Assembly: GCA_900708905.1 (NCBI GenBank)
Contig: CAADRB010000130.1
Span: forward strand, 34,704 to 98,703
Origin: Hymenolepis diminuta
Lineage: Eukaryota > Platyhelminthes > Cestoda > Cyclophyllidea > Hymenolepididae
DNA: 64,000 bases
Direction: 5' to 3'
Part shown: positions 10,242-19,700 of the stretch, in pieces
How the letters are laid out: each line of letters starts with the position of its first letter
How positions within the stretch are numbered: the stretch's first letter is position 1
Notes under the pieces: generated by a model
Database searches by the model: none
The model's input: only the letters and a program-made list of their open reading frames with translations
Told to the model about the DNA's origin: nothing
Made by a program: the position numbers and the translations under genes

Positions 10242-10433
10242 TGATGGATTCCATAGAAACCGCGAAATCACGTCCATTCTTCGAGGCATCATAGAACAAA
10301 TGCATTTACCAAAACCTGATAAGGACCTCAAAGTTCGCGTTAAGAGCGTTGGTGAATTCCATTGTGAACGCTCTGTAGGCGAAGTAATTGTGACTTATTT
10401 TGTTCAGAATCGGGATTTTATGAAAATCCAATG
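10242..10433 (+). CDS. isolated internal exon of an unrecognised gene
   Basis: A 192 bp open stretch sits between a good acceptor (ccattctttcacatttcgcag, ending 10241) and a donor (gtagga from 10434). In the frame starting T|GAT GGA TTC it encodes 63 codons without a stop, beginning 'DGFHRNREITSILRGIIEQ' and ending near 'VIVTYFVQNRDFMKIQW'. Composition is mixed, acidic and basic, and protein-like. It has no second copy in this window, unlike nearly everything around it. It lies between a kelch-like exon G remnant and an exon E/F remnant at 10500, so it may be inserted or an exon lost from other copies. I do not recognise the family. Confidence 0.4.
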
Positions 10434-10439
10434 GTAGGA

Positions 10440-10690
10440 AAATCACCATGCTGCTCCGGAAGTTAAACAAAAGTGACCAGGCCTATCTCACTATCTGAAG
10501 GACATGAGGTCTCGCGATGATGCACCACCCTATTTTCAAATTATTCGCATATTCGACTAGTTGCTAGGTCATCTTTAGGTTCATTTGGACAAATCAAACT
10601 GTGCTGTTGGTTCTACTTGCGAAGAATCAGATAGTGCTTGAGGGCGATTTCTCTTTCATGACGTATATGAAAGGATTATTAGCATGATAT
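10440..10690 (+). pseudogene. kelch-like (family A) exon E/F remnant
   Basis: About 10500-10610 matches linker exon F ('tcgcgatgatgc' and 'catattcgactagttgctagg'). Frames are broken. The rest is unassigned. Confidence 0.45.
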
Positions 10691-11455
10691 GCATCATGAG
10701 ATACAAAGTAACATAAACATTCTCAGAGGATCGCGAAGTAGAGAAGACATAAGATTGAACAATGAAGTTACAGCTCGCGGGTTTGATTTCCATCTGCGCA
10801 CACCCAGAGGGCGCAATTGTCTGTCACACTGACTTACTTTGGCTAATGGGAGTGGGTTCACATTCGAGTCTCGCACAAGTAGGCTCTGAGGCACAACTCA
10901 TTGTCCTAGATGAGCGTTAGAAAGAGACTTCCCAAATGTTATTGCGTTAAATCAATAAACCGGGGATTTCCATGAAATAAAGAGAATTGATGATCCCCTG
11001 AAGCGAATTTATAAGCAGGTAACACGATAACAGCAAGCAAGTAACAGTAAAGTGAATCAAATTAGAAGACCAAATATTTCGGTCATCATATTTGCAAGTG
11101 TCTGAACGTATCTCAGTCAATTGCAGGTTTAGATAGGTTGATCATGCAGTGATTCACTGAAACTGTTACTGGAAGCAAATTCAGAGAACTTTCAATCAGC
11201 TGATGAGATCCTTAAATGCTTACACTTTAATGTTTGCAGAATTTTTCAGAGTTGTCCGAAATGTTTCTTAAAATTCATGTTTATAAAAGCCTGTAATCGC
11301 GGACCTCTTGTCATTTTCATGAAGGTATGTCGCAACTGGTTGGCGACTGAGGATGTAGCATAGCCACAATAGGTCAAATCCAGAAGAAAGAGGAGAGAAG
11401 ACTTCCCATTCCGAACGAGAGATCCTGGCACATTGTTTAGGAGATTATTTGCTCA
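10690..11455. other. unassigned sequence
   Basis: No repeat partner elsewhere in the window and no convincing exon. 'gcgggtttgatttcca' at about 10778 vaguely recalls a tRNA B box but nothing else supports a SINE. The short minus-strand frames (10694-10894, 11246-11431) show no recognisable motif. Confidence 0.3.
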
Positions 11456-11459
11456 TGTA

Positions 11460-11895
11460 GATTTGGCCGATGAAAGGATCCATGAATAGGCTGCATGTCC
11501 GGTCAGGAGTGTAGAGACACAATAATCCCTTATCGAGTGAGGAGAAGGGGCACCCAATACACTCAAAGTAGCTTCCTAGTTTATTTAAAAATCCCTTGAA
11601 ACTTCCTTAATTCGGTCGAAGCATCTCTGTCTACATCCATCGTACAATTTGTAATGAACATCGGATTTAAATGCAGCAATTCATTTGATCGGAGTTAGAT
11701 TAATCAGAGGTTGAATCAAACATTAGTCTTCACAAATCCATTAGGCGGAATAGGATTTTTCTGAGGACAAACCAATCAGTGAATAATGGTTGATTTGATC
11801 AAGCCATGATCTGCCAAATTGTTGACTCGGAAGTGTCATTGTGGTGACGTGTAATTAACAGTTCACTTTAGGATGCGCGGACAAAAAAGTGGTGA
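11460..11895. repeat. family F repeat, copy 1 (partner 44030-44390)
   Basis: 'ggggcacccaatacactc' to 'ttgactcggaagtgtcattg' followed by 'tgacgtg' matches 44060-44335 in the same orientation. No shared frame established. Confidence 0.55.
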
Positions 11896-11947
11896 CCGAT
11901 TATTGTTTAGTCGAATCATGGGCACTGTGTACAGTTTCCGAAAAATT

Positions 11948-12160
11948 TCACATCTGTACTATTAAAAGCCACCATTTCATCAATATTTCTACACCCCAGA
12001 ATAATAGTTTGCAATGGGCGAGGGCAATAAACGATTTCTCCGTAAACTGTTTACTCTTCAACCGTACGGAACAAGCACACAGATTGGAGAGTAGATGAGG
12101 AAAGCCAAGAGCCAAATGATTTCGCATTTGTGGGCAAATGTCTGTCCCAACTGGCCGCAA
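11948..12160 (-). pseudogene. family E unnamed conserved frame
   Basis: A 70-codon minus-strand frame starting MRNHLALGFPHLLSNL aligns with the plus-strand frame at 24986 (MQDHLVLSSPHLLSSL). The shared pattern is M..HL.L..PHLLS.L.ACS.R..S.QF..K.F. The same frame on opposite strands at two sites argues for a coding origin. After about 45 residues the two diverge. No domain recognised; the copy lies just 3' of a family D block in the same orientation. Confidence 0.4.
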
Positions 12161-12289
12161 TTTGCACTGTAACTTTCATCGCGCTTGTTTGCAGTTCCCG
12201 ACACATCAACGATCATTCAGTTAAGGATTTACCTGGACGAGCCCGCAAAAATAGTTGCCGACTGAAGTAGAGAAAGGAGATTCACATAG

Positions 12290-12860
12290 AAAGAAATCTA
12301 AAAATTATTTGAGATGATTGGAGATTGGGTTTGGGGTAAAAACCTCTCCAATCGGAAGCTTTTCCGATTTGCATGAAATGAAAAAAAATTTCTTTTTTGG
12401 ATGCATAGAATGGGAAAATATACTTGTACAGTTTAGTTGAACACTTTCAGGTTGTTCATATTCTTCTAGATTCGTCTCCAGACTATTTACCAATTGTGGA
12501 TAAAAACTGGCAGCTAAAACTCACGACATATCCCACGTTTTTTTCGTCAGAATTGTTGTTAATTCTCCCCAATTTTATCACGAAATCTTAAGCTGAATCA
12601 AATAAAAATGTCATATTGAAATCTACTTAAATAATATAAGTAGAGAACTGATATAACTTACATAAATTTCAAAAACTATGTTGGGAGAGGCGAATGGATT
12701 TTTTACGGAATTTCGTGATAATTGATCAATCGAAAACTTTTCGTTTCCAATAGTAGTTCCAAGACGATCTGGATATTTTATTGAGTAATGGGAAATTGAT
12801 ACTTGCGGCTTCAGTTTTATTTTCCCATATTAAATTGTGTCGGGAATAAATGTGAGAGTT
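12290..12860 (-). pseudogene. family D unnamed conserved gene fragment
   Basis: The minus strand carries 'ENKTEAASINFPLLNKI' and 'SRSSWNYYWKRK' (about 12830-12740), a gap with splice-like borders, then a 62-codon frame (12305-12493) with 'EYEQPESVQLN'. Parallel segments occur at 31860-32430 and 36360-36800 ('DKTESADINFPSFNKI', 'KSSWSYYWKQ'; 'ENPENVKLQY'). Substitutions such as K/R, S/N and I/L in a fixed frame show this was protein coding. Stops occur between segments. Function unknown. Confidence 0.5.
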
Positions 12861-12989
12861 CTATGCTGAACAAAAGAAGGTGCAATTATTCATATCACAT
12901 TCCACAATTCAATGCATTCTTAAAAGAAAATTCATTTATCAATGTTGTGAATATCCTGCTGCCTTATTTAATTCGGGCCAAATTGAGGG

Positions 12990-13280
12990 GCGTGAAGTAA
13001 GTAAGTAAGTTCGTTGGAGGCAGGTCCTTATTCACACCTTTCAATCTGGTGGCTTTTACATCTTTTCTCTCTTTCTCCTGTCTTAGCCACCGCTTGCCAA
13101 ATTGTGAATATGGAGACTTCTATCTCTCACAAAGTTGATGACGGTTCATTTTAAATGATCAATTCACCGAAATGAACACAACCATCACTTCTTCATGAAC
13201 AAAGGCCTTCTTCAGAATCCTGTATTCCTGCTAATGTCTTCCATTAACATGAAATCTTTGTCAAATAAAAGATTTAAACT
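12990..13280 (+). pseudogene. kelch-like (family A) terminal exon K with triplicated donor repeat
   Basis: The intron start is (GTAA)n-expanded, 'gtaagtaagtaagttcg' at 12995-13011 where other copies have a single gtaagttcg. It is followed by the usual 'gttggaggcaggtcc' intron and a terminal exon K (about 13085-13200) encoding the 'MTVHFK(L)NDQ' type C-terminus, frameshifted. Exon J itself is missing. Confidence 0.55.
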
Positions 13281-13690
13281 TGAATAAATGTGCGCGGGTG
13301 GCAGTTTCAACAAAATTTTCGTTCTACGTTGCTTTTCCTTATCTCAAACTGATAATGTGAGCAGTTGTGTGTCTCATCTTTTCAAAAAAATATTCATTTG
13401 GTTGGGCAAATGATGCATTTCGATGCTAATTCGGTGGGAGTAAGTGAAAGTAAATTCCCGAAAACACTTTAAATAGACGTTTGAAAAGTGGTGCTTCTGT
13501 AATGTGAAACAAAACGGGTTTTCTAAATGAATTGGTCAAATTGAGGTTAATCGTGCATTCCACCTTCACGAATTCAATGCTTTTGATATTGAAACACCAT
13601 CCTGTCATGTTTAGAATGAGAAATTTAGGTGGATTGTCTTCGAGTAGATTCAACCTGTGTTGATGAATTCAACAAACATTAGTTGTCATT
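13280..13690 (-). pseudogene. family J unnamed conserved gene fragment
   Basis: The minus-strand frame of 75 codons (13426-13653) begins MNLLEDNPPKFLILNMTGW, matching 'LPEDNPPKHPIVNLTWW' of the 5760-6115 copy. The lysine-phenylalanine rich segment 'NSFRKPVLFHIT' corresponds to 'NSFKNPLFSN'. As at 5.8 kb it follows a kelch-like terminal exon and is convergent to it. Confidence 0.5.
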
Positions 13691-13794
13691 AAATAATCAA
13701 GTAAACGAAATACTTATCAGTCATAAATCTTGTCGTCATTCCGCCGTTGATCAAATTTATTTCCTTCACAAAATGTCAACGCTACTTCGGAATA

Positions 13795-14010
13795 CTGGGC
13801 CTTCGCAGTATTCCGTCCCCCTGTGAGGCACCACTAACAAATCAGTAAAATATCTTTCACAAACTCTCTGTGAAATTGAATTTAACTATGAAGCCTGCAT
13901 TCTACGAGTAAGTCTATGCCCTCCACAAAGAGGTCGTTGATAATGTGAGACGTGTCTTGAATTCCTGGAAATTTTCAGGAATTGCGAATCTCAGGCAGTG
14001 AGGTGCGAAT
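13795..14010 (-). pseudogene. kelch-like (family A) fragment: exon F joined to BACK end
   Basis: Minus-strand exon F (around 13810-13865) runs into the last ~100 bp of the BACK exon (around 13900-14000, equivalent to 'DLFVEGID'). The arrangement is nearly the same as 19490-19700, so the two derive from one duplicated block that continues into family B. Confidence 0.6.
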
Positions 14011-14400
14011 TATAGATGAAAGCAATGTTTTACGATTAAATATTACAAATTTATTTGTTCATTTACTTAAACTGATCAAGATTGAGAAATTAAGTGAACA
14101 TTTGATGATTCTTGAAAGAGATTTACGCATTAGTGCAGCAGTAAATTGAAGAAACTCTCGGAAATTCCCACAGGTGAAGCTCTGAATAAGAAGTAACATT
14201 GTAGGTTCACCCACAAGAATCCCTATTCCATCTCTGAAGAACGTAATTATTTCTTTTCGTCATTTTTTGTTCTGCAGATGAATGTACTCCCGGCGAAGGG
14301 ATGAATATGTCGAGAAGTGGTGACCATGACGCGAACATCGAGTTCTGTTTTGGATTTTTTCATTCACATTCGTCGTTGAAATTTGGACACGCCAAAACAC
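14010..14400 (-). pseudogene. family B unnamed conserved gene fragment
   Basis: The minus strand contains 'FRDGIGILVGEPTM' to 'IQSFTCGNFREFLQ', also seen at 19900-19960 (-) and 57440-57530 (+). The block from 'attaagtgaacatttgatgattc' to 'ttcattcacattcgtcgttgaaat' is shared with 19795-20085. Stops occur. No domain recognised. Confidence 0.45.
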
Positions 14401-14500
14401 GAGCGCAGATGTACATTTTAGATGACACAAGGCGGTTTTAGGAGGGGGGAGATCGATGGGTGCGTTTAGACATGACAGATGGGGTTATGCGTCACAGAGA

Positions 14501-14508
14501 TATAAAAG
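14501..14508 (+). promoter_or_regulatory. TATA box of a candidate intact gene
   Basis: TATAAAAG, followed by the GC-rich 'gcggcactctacttc', about 100 bp upstream of an ATG-initiated exon with a consensus donor. It is not a family A promoter; no second copy in the window. Confidence 0.5.
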
Positions 14509-14603
14509 GCGGCACTCTACTTCGCTTTCTAGGTCATTATTGTCATCTTAGGTGGTTGTAATAGGGTGGTCAAAGGTTGGCCGAACTCAGGTGGAGAATA
14601 GAA

Positions 14604-14720
14604 ATGGGATATCTTGCACACCACCGCTTCTTCGATCTTATGGAGTCATTATTATATCCCTACTTCCTCCTAACCTCTCTGCTTCAGTTCGGTTTCATTT
14701 TGACTGATTCTACGAATGAG
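14604..14720 (+). CDS. candidate first exon of an unrecognised membrane or secreted protein
   Basis: An ATG at 14604 (context gaaATGG, good purine at -3 and G at +4) opens a 39-codon frame ending at a consensus donor GAG|gtgagt at 14721. The peptide starts MGYLAHHRFF and contains a hydrophobic run from about residue 16 to 33 ('LLYPYFLLTSLLQFGFIL'), suitable as a signal anchor or signal peptide, followed by polar 'TDSTNE'. The TATA box sits 103 bp upstream. It is unique in the window, and codon frame, start and donor agree. The next exon was not found: downstream DNA from 14780 is a kelch-like fragment, so the gene may be truncated or have a long intron. Confidence 0.4.
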
Positions 14721-14789
14721 GTGAGTGCTTATTCCAAAAAACAATGGAATATCATTTTTATGTAATTGATTATTATCAATTTTATTACT

Positions 14790-15375
14790 AAATCAATAGA
14801 TTCACTCTGCAACTGAGTACAAATTTAAATGATTTGTGAGTAATATCAAGGCTAAATTCGTGCTACTCAACGCTCTATTACTTTCGTGGATGGACGTTGG
14901 CTTCTCTGTTGTTAGTAGCGTTATGTCTCACCTCCAAAACTCTATCACATTGCACATTTTGCGTCATTTAAGCAGAAGAGAAGTTTAAAGATGGCAAGTT
15001 TGCACATGGAAAGTCACAAGCGTAGCCTCATGAATTGGATCGAAATTATCAACTCAGGCGCAATCTCAGAATGCTTTTCGCACTTCCATGGAATGCGTGT
15101 TCAGCGAGAACCCGTCGACGTTCTCATAAATGGGGGGAGGGAGGGGGGGAGGAAATGGGGAAGGTGGATGCACACCTCATGGTGACTTCAGCCTCTTTCC
15201 CAGCATTTCGTAAACATTTGAGTGTCAATGACATTGTTCACGTTCGATTGTCGAGGTTTTCCTTTGAATAAACTAATTGCACTTTGCTGAAGGAGTCGTC
15301 ATATTATGCCTTCTGGCACACAACCTCCAAAAGAAGTGCCATGTTGTCAGGTGCAAGAGTTTTGTCAACTCAGTG
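14790..15375 (+). pseudogene. kelch-like (family A) BTB half, intronless A-B join
   Basis: Exon A (about 14990-15130; frame 'MNWIEIINSGAISECFSHFH', 'MRVQREPVDVLIN') continues directly into a G-rich tract and then exon B (about 15165-15265, 'FPAFRKHLSVNDIVHVRLS'). A degenerate exon C lies at about 15300-15370. The 41 bp intron between A and B is replaced by a purine-rich run, and the frame is lost across it. Exon B has a base change to 'TTTGAATAA', a stop. Confidence 0.65.
15132..15160 (+). other. G-rich tract with G-quadruplex potential
   Basis: Four or more G runs of three or longer lie within 29 bases where family A normally has a short intron. Confidence 0.5.
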
Positions 15376-15444
15376 TGGCATATTTGACGTAAAAAAGGAA
15401 ACCACTTTCTCATCATAAATATGTACGGCACTCAATTGAGATAC

Positions 15445-16010
15445 TGAAGGATGAACCTTTCTTCTTCATAATATTAATCTTACATACTCTCTAATCACCA
15501 CTAAATTTAATTATCTTGCCTTTATAGTAATTTCTGTAAACTTTTAACTTTTCCTGACCCAAGCACTCATATGAAAAACACCGTGTGTGCTCAACTGACC
15601 TATTTCTCATCGATCGAAAAAGGTCAGCATACCTCGGACAATAGTAGCAGACACCGCATGGTCGTCTTGCTACTAGCCAGTTTCGTCTGCACCGACCCTT
15701 CCTTTTCCTACAACCGTCCCGACCAATTAAAGCACGCATACGATTATATCCTTATGCGTGTCCTCACCCAAAGTGTCGAGTATAAATAGCCTTCTATTAG
15801 ACACATACACCAAGAGACCCTAGCTCGTCCAACGCTTCTTCCATAGCTCAATCCTTCTCCTCAGTTTTCTATTTTCCCTTGGGACTCTGTACTGAGCTTT
15901 GTTCAATATAACCTGGTCTACGCAATCCTTGGTGTTCTTTTTCTTTCATTTACTGTCAACCATCTGCCGCTATAAACTGGTGACCCTTAACAATCTGGTG
16001 ACTCTGCCTC
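15445..16010 (+). mobile_element. L1 LTR-like element with TATA box and PBS-like site
   Basis: The best-oriented L1 copy. It starts TGAAGGATGAACC (15445), has TATAAATA at 15781-15788, and an AATATAA near 15903. At 15978-15986 is TGGTGACCC, as expected for a primer-binding site pairing with a tRNA CCA end; a second 'CTGGTGACTC' follows at 15993. The LTR-like part is thus about 530 bp. No gag-pol follows. I infer a solo LTR plus leader, or a non-autonomous retroelement of TRIM type. Confidence 0.6.
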
Positions 16011-16165
16011 TAGAATACCCTTCTCTTCACCATCGGTAATCAAAATGAGTTCTAAAAATTGTTTTCATTTTTAAATTTCGGTGTCTGTATCACTTTAATT
16101 ACAATTGTGTTGACAACTTGACGTCTGGTTGTGCTTCAAATAATTACTTGCATCCCCCAATTGTG
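16010..16165. other. AT-rich spacer
   Basis: No repeat partner or frame seen. Confidence 0.3.
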
Positions 16166-16800
16166 CTTCCGGTGTTATGCAAACTCTCAATTTTAAAACT
16201 TCAATTCGGTTTAAAAGACGTGTAAAATTATTCGAAAATACAAGGTTTATCATTTTTCTACGCATGTTTCCATGTTTTCCCTTTACTTGTATCCCCCTGT
16301 TGTGCTTCGGTGATATGCAAACTCACAGCACCAATCAACAGGGCAGAAACCGTCAATTAATAGTAGAAATGTGACTTTGAATGGCACAAATCTAAATTTA
16401 AAATCACCTAAAAATTATCACCTCAGTCTGCTCGACTTTGCCGTCTGAATCTGTGAACGAAGTAATGAAGATGGAAACAGACTACGGAAATGAACCAGTT
16501 TTCATGATACAGTCGATTTAGCTTGGCTCACTTCCACTTCTCCTTCTTGCCCTTCACTGATCTGACCATTTGCAAAGTGGTTGAGAAACTGGAAAAAGGA
16601 AGGCACTTTTGATTACTCTCGCAAATAATTAAGCAGATGAGATAAGGTTGCTTTGGACACACTCCGTCACGATCGTTTGTCCTCACATCGACTAATTATG
16701 CCAATCACTGTGCAAATGACTTGACGAATGAAGGGCAAGAAGGAGAAGTGGGAATGAGCAGAGCAAGACTGATTGCATTGTTGGAACTCGTCTATTTACG
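16165..16800. promoter_or_regulatory. divergent family A promoter region (inverted repeat)
   Basis: The minus-strand 5' region of a kelch-like copy (about 16165-16480, with 'accaatcaacagggcag') and the upstream arm 16490-16570 face arm 16720-16795, its reverse complement ('cccttcactga' against 'gaatgaagggc'). A spacer of about 150 bp lies between. The right-hand unit is cut at about 16860 before its TATA box. The same left half recurs at 61900-62285. Confidence 0.5.
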
Positions 16801-16859
16801 TACCCCGTAATGGAGCTGATATTTCTCCACTTCTTCTTCTGACATGATCTCTGTTTTTT

Positions 16860-17060
16860 TCATTGTAATTTATTCAAATTGCAATGTTTTTATTTAGGTC
16901 AACTAAATTTGCTTTTCTAGTTGCTGCTTCATCGTCTACTTGCCAGACAAGGTATATCGCTACTGAATTTATTTCAGTGTCTAATATAGCTGAGCTATCT
17001 CCAAGGTCCATCTAAAATCAAGAATTTCCAAATGTTGAGGGTTGTGGGGATGATATTGTA
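16860..17060. other. unassigned AT-rich stretch
   Basis: No repeat partner except a short match to 28140-28160 ('ggtcaactaaat.tgc'), the intron before kelch exon J. Confidence 0.3.
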
Positions 17061-17065
17061 CCTAC

Positions 17066-17380
17066 TTGCTCCTAACGCAGTGGCAACGCCGTCGTTGTGG
17101 GTTTTCCAAATTGTGGAAAAAGCACTTGAGGTTTTGTGAGTGGTGGCTGCAGGGAATCAGCGGTGGCTGTGGGGAAGGACGCAGGTCGGACGCGAGTGTG
17201 GGGAGACCAGTGGTTATCGCGAGGGACTTTCCTGTGATTGGTGAAGGCGGCATAACTCAGGAGCTCTGCACCATCCGGCTAATTGATATTCTCGGAATTC
17301 TAGAACCGAAGGCGCAGACTTTCTGTGGACAACTCAGTCTCGCTGTCTGTGGCGCTGTGGACTGGAATGCTGTTAATGAG
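17066..17380 (+). CDS. GC-richer open frame, unrecognised exon candidate
   Basis: An open frame of about 105 codons, noticeably richer in G and C than its flanks. The second half ('RPVVIARDFPVIGEGGITQE', 'FCGQLSLAVCGAVDWNAVNE') is protein-like. A donor-like 'gagagtaagtgg' lies near 17380. The N-terminal part (WQRRRCGFSKLWKKHLRF) looks less real, and the shadow minus-strand frame is also open. No second copy in the window. Could be an exon of an unrelated gene captured here. Confidence 0.3.
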
Positions 17381-17419
17381 AGTAAGTGGCTCTTCTATCC
17401 AAATTTGTAATTTTTTCCC

Positions 17420-17960
17420 TTAATAGTGGGGAAATGGTAGAAATGAACAGTTTCTCACATTTTTTCTCTCGGCTCGAGTTCTAATTGAAAACACCTTCTA
17501 TCTTAAAATAGGTGTCAGTTTCACTAACCATCCAGTTTCACATCTCTGTCAGCTAGACTTGTGTAATTCACTGGAGAACCAAGGAACATAAAATGCGTTA
17601 CTCCATTATTCTCGTCGACATTTATTTGAAGAGACGACGGATCCAGATCTCCACTGATGTAAATCTATCGCATACTTGTTAAGATTGATTTTGTGCCTCT
17701 TCGCGGCAAGTCTACCAAATGTTCAGTTAATATTTCCAACTCTGAACGAAGTCAGAAGTTCTGTATTCCAGAGCCTCTATTTTTAACTTATGGAAAATAA
17801 AAATGTTCACCAATTCATCAAGCCAGAAGGGTGTAACCTGTGGCCCATACTCCTCCGTTGAAAGCAGTCAAACACGTAAAAGGAAGTTCTTTTTGAAAAG
17901 TGGATTCTATCTTCACAGTCTGATATGAATTATTTCAAGTCAATGGAGACGATGTAACAT
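17420..17960 (-). pseudogene. family I unnamed conserved gene fragment
   Basis: On the minus strand the order is 'STEEYGPQVTPFWLDEL', 'FIFHKLK' (about 17870-17790), 'TEHLVDLPRRGTK' (about 17720-17690), 'YISGDLDPSSLQIN' (about 17660-17620) and 'THFMFLGSPVNYTSLADRD'. It is collinear with 6290-6950 and 29130-29450. This copy keeps 'VTPFWLDEL' without the stop found at 6.9 kb, while other parts are broken, so the copies decayed independently. Confidence 0.5.
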
Positions 17961-18065
17961 TCCTTAAAGTGAACGAAAATTAAATGCTAAGTTGTTGTTT
18001 CCTTCCCACAAAAGTGCAATTGGTCAGTTCTTCTTTGCTTCAATATATCGTGAAGTGTTTAGAGA

Positions 18066-18515
18066 TAGGCTAAGAGCAATCAAAAGAACACCGAGGATTG
18101 CGTAGACCAGGATGCATTGAATAAATCTCAGTACAGAGTCTCAAGGAAATGTAGAGATTTGGAGGAGAAGGATTGACCAAATGGAGATGCGTTTGACGAC
18201 CTAGGGTTTCCTGTGTGTAGTGGATATCTATTTATAATCGTCATTTGGATGAGGACGTGCCTAAGGACATCAGTATACGCGTGCTTTAATTGGGAGGGAC
18301 GATTCTAGGAAAGGGAAGAGACAGTGCAGACAGGACTGGCTAATAATGTAGCCGACTAAGCGATGTCTCTGCGACTCTCATCCGAGGAACGCAAAGCTTT
18401 TCCGATCAATGAAAATAGGCCATTTGACGACACATGATGTTTATCCTTGGAGTGCTTCTGGTCACAGGAAAGGTTGACAGTTTACAGACATTACTATGAG
18501 GACGAGATAATTATA
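18066..18515 (-). mobile_element. L1 LTR-like element
   Basis: Near copy of 7796-8240, sharing both truncated ends; it moved with the duplication rather than by transposition. Confidence 0.55.
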
Positions 18516-18901
18516 TCTACACCAAATTTGCAGAAAATATAAAGTGACGATTGTGTTCATTTCACCGATTTCATCTTTTGTAAGGAAGCATCGTCAGCAC
18601 CTCACAAAAGTCCGGGACTTGCTTCTCACCAAGTAACGTTCCTATCTCTTTCTTGATCAAGGCACACCACAAACTGCAAGCACTAAAATGAGGTGAAGGT
18701 AAAGTCAAAGATGACAAAGAAGACAATAAAACCGCGAGTTTATATAAATAAACGCAATGTCTCAAATCAACTGCTTGAATTATCTCTGTTGTTTCATTAA
18801 TAAATCCAAAAGAATAACAAAATTTAATTGGCAAAAATAATAAAATTTGAATTTATATTTGATTAATTATTTACTGGAATGGGAAGGAAAATTAAAAGTC
18901 A

Positions 18902-19303
18902 AATCATTAAGAAACCTTGCACGAATATTTGATTGCCAAATCTCAACATCGATTTGACGCGAAGACGTTTGTCAAGGGGGAGGGGGGAGAGGCACCGAGA
19001 GATGTCAAGGATGTCAAAGCCAACAATGTGGACTCCTTCTGGGAAATAAACAGCAAGAAGTTGACCACAATGTTCTCCATCCATTGGAGTGAAGGGACGC
19101 TATTGCCATCTATTGCCTTCTCCTCCTACACTCGAAAACCGCGTCAGCAATCCAATCCAACGATGACCAAGACACCAGAGTCTGCATTGTTAACGTCAGC
19201 ACACCACATTTTTTCTTCAGTCATGAGCGGTAGAGTCGACTACCTGAGACAACAACCCAATCTCTCTCCCTCCTTTAAAAACTAATGTAAATTTCAACGC
19301 CGA
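18902..19303 (-). pseudogene. kelch-like (family A) exon I
   Basis: The minus-strand frame shows 'MDGEHCGQLLAVYFPEGV' and 'IVGFDILDISRCLSPL', then 'FGNQIFVQGF'. Upstream, the VLVIGG-type strand lies out of frame. Partner of 8586-8993. It continues into exon G, F and BACK remnants, so this side retains more of the ancestral copy. Confidence 0.7.
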
Positions 19304-19700
19304 CATTATTTAGAGGTGCAAATATTGCAAGACTTTACCGACTTCTTAACGCAAAAGGAGAGAGACACAGGACTGACGTTGTAGGCAAATTGCAATTGAA
19401 AGCAAGTTGAAACGGAAATTAAAATATTCTGAAGTTAGTCTTTTCGGTCCAGTGGAAGAAGAGGGCATCAAGGAGGAAGCGATCGGGTGTGTCTTCGCAG
19501 TATTCCGTCCCCCTGTGAGGCACCTCTTACAAATCAGTAAAATATCTTTCAGAAACTCTGTGTGAAATTGAATTTAACTATTAAACCTTTAAGCGAAACT
19601 CCATTCTACGAGTACGTCTATGCCCTCCAGAAAGAGATCATTGGTAATGTGAAACGTGTCTGGAATTCCCGGAAGTTTCCAGGAATTGTGAATCTCACGT
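19303..19700 (-). pseudogene. kelch-like (family A) exons G, F and BACK end
   Basis: Continues the minus-strand copy: degenerate exon G (19305-19360), exon F (about 19450-19555) and the 3' end of BACK exon D (about 19590-19700). The rest of BACK and all BTB exons are replaced by family B at 19700. Confidence 0.6.

Larger units (their letters stand above)
18005..19303. repeat. segmental duplication, copy 2 of 2 (partner 7735-8993)
   Basis: Same order as copy 1: inverted L1 element 18066-18515, spacer 18515-18900, minus-strand kelch exon I. Differences are scattered substitutions and small indels. Confidence 0.75.

Noticed and set aside
10740..10900. tRNA gene or tRNA-derived SINE
   Set aside because: Only a B-box-like 'gggtttgatttcc'; no A box, no cloverleaf and no second copy.
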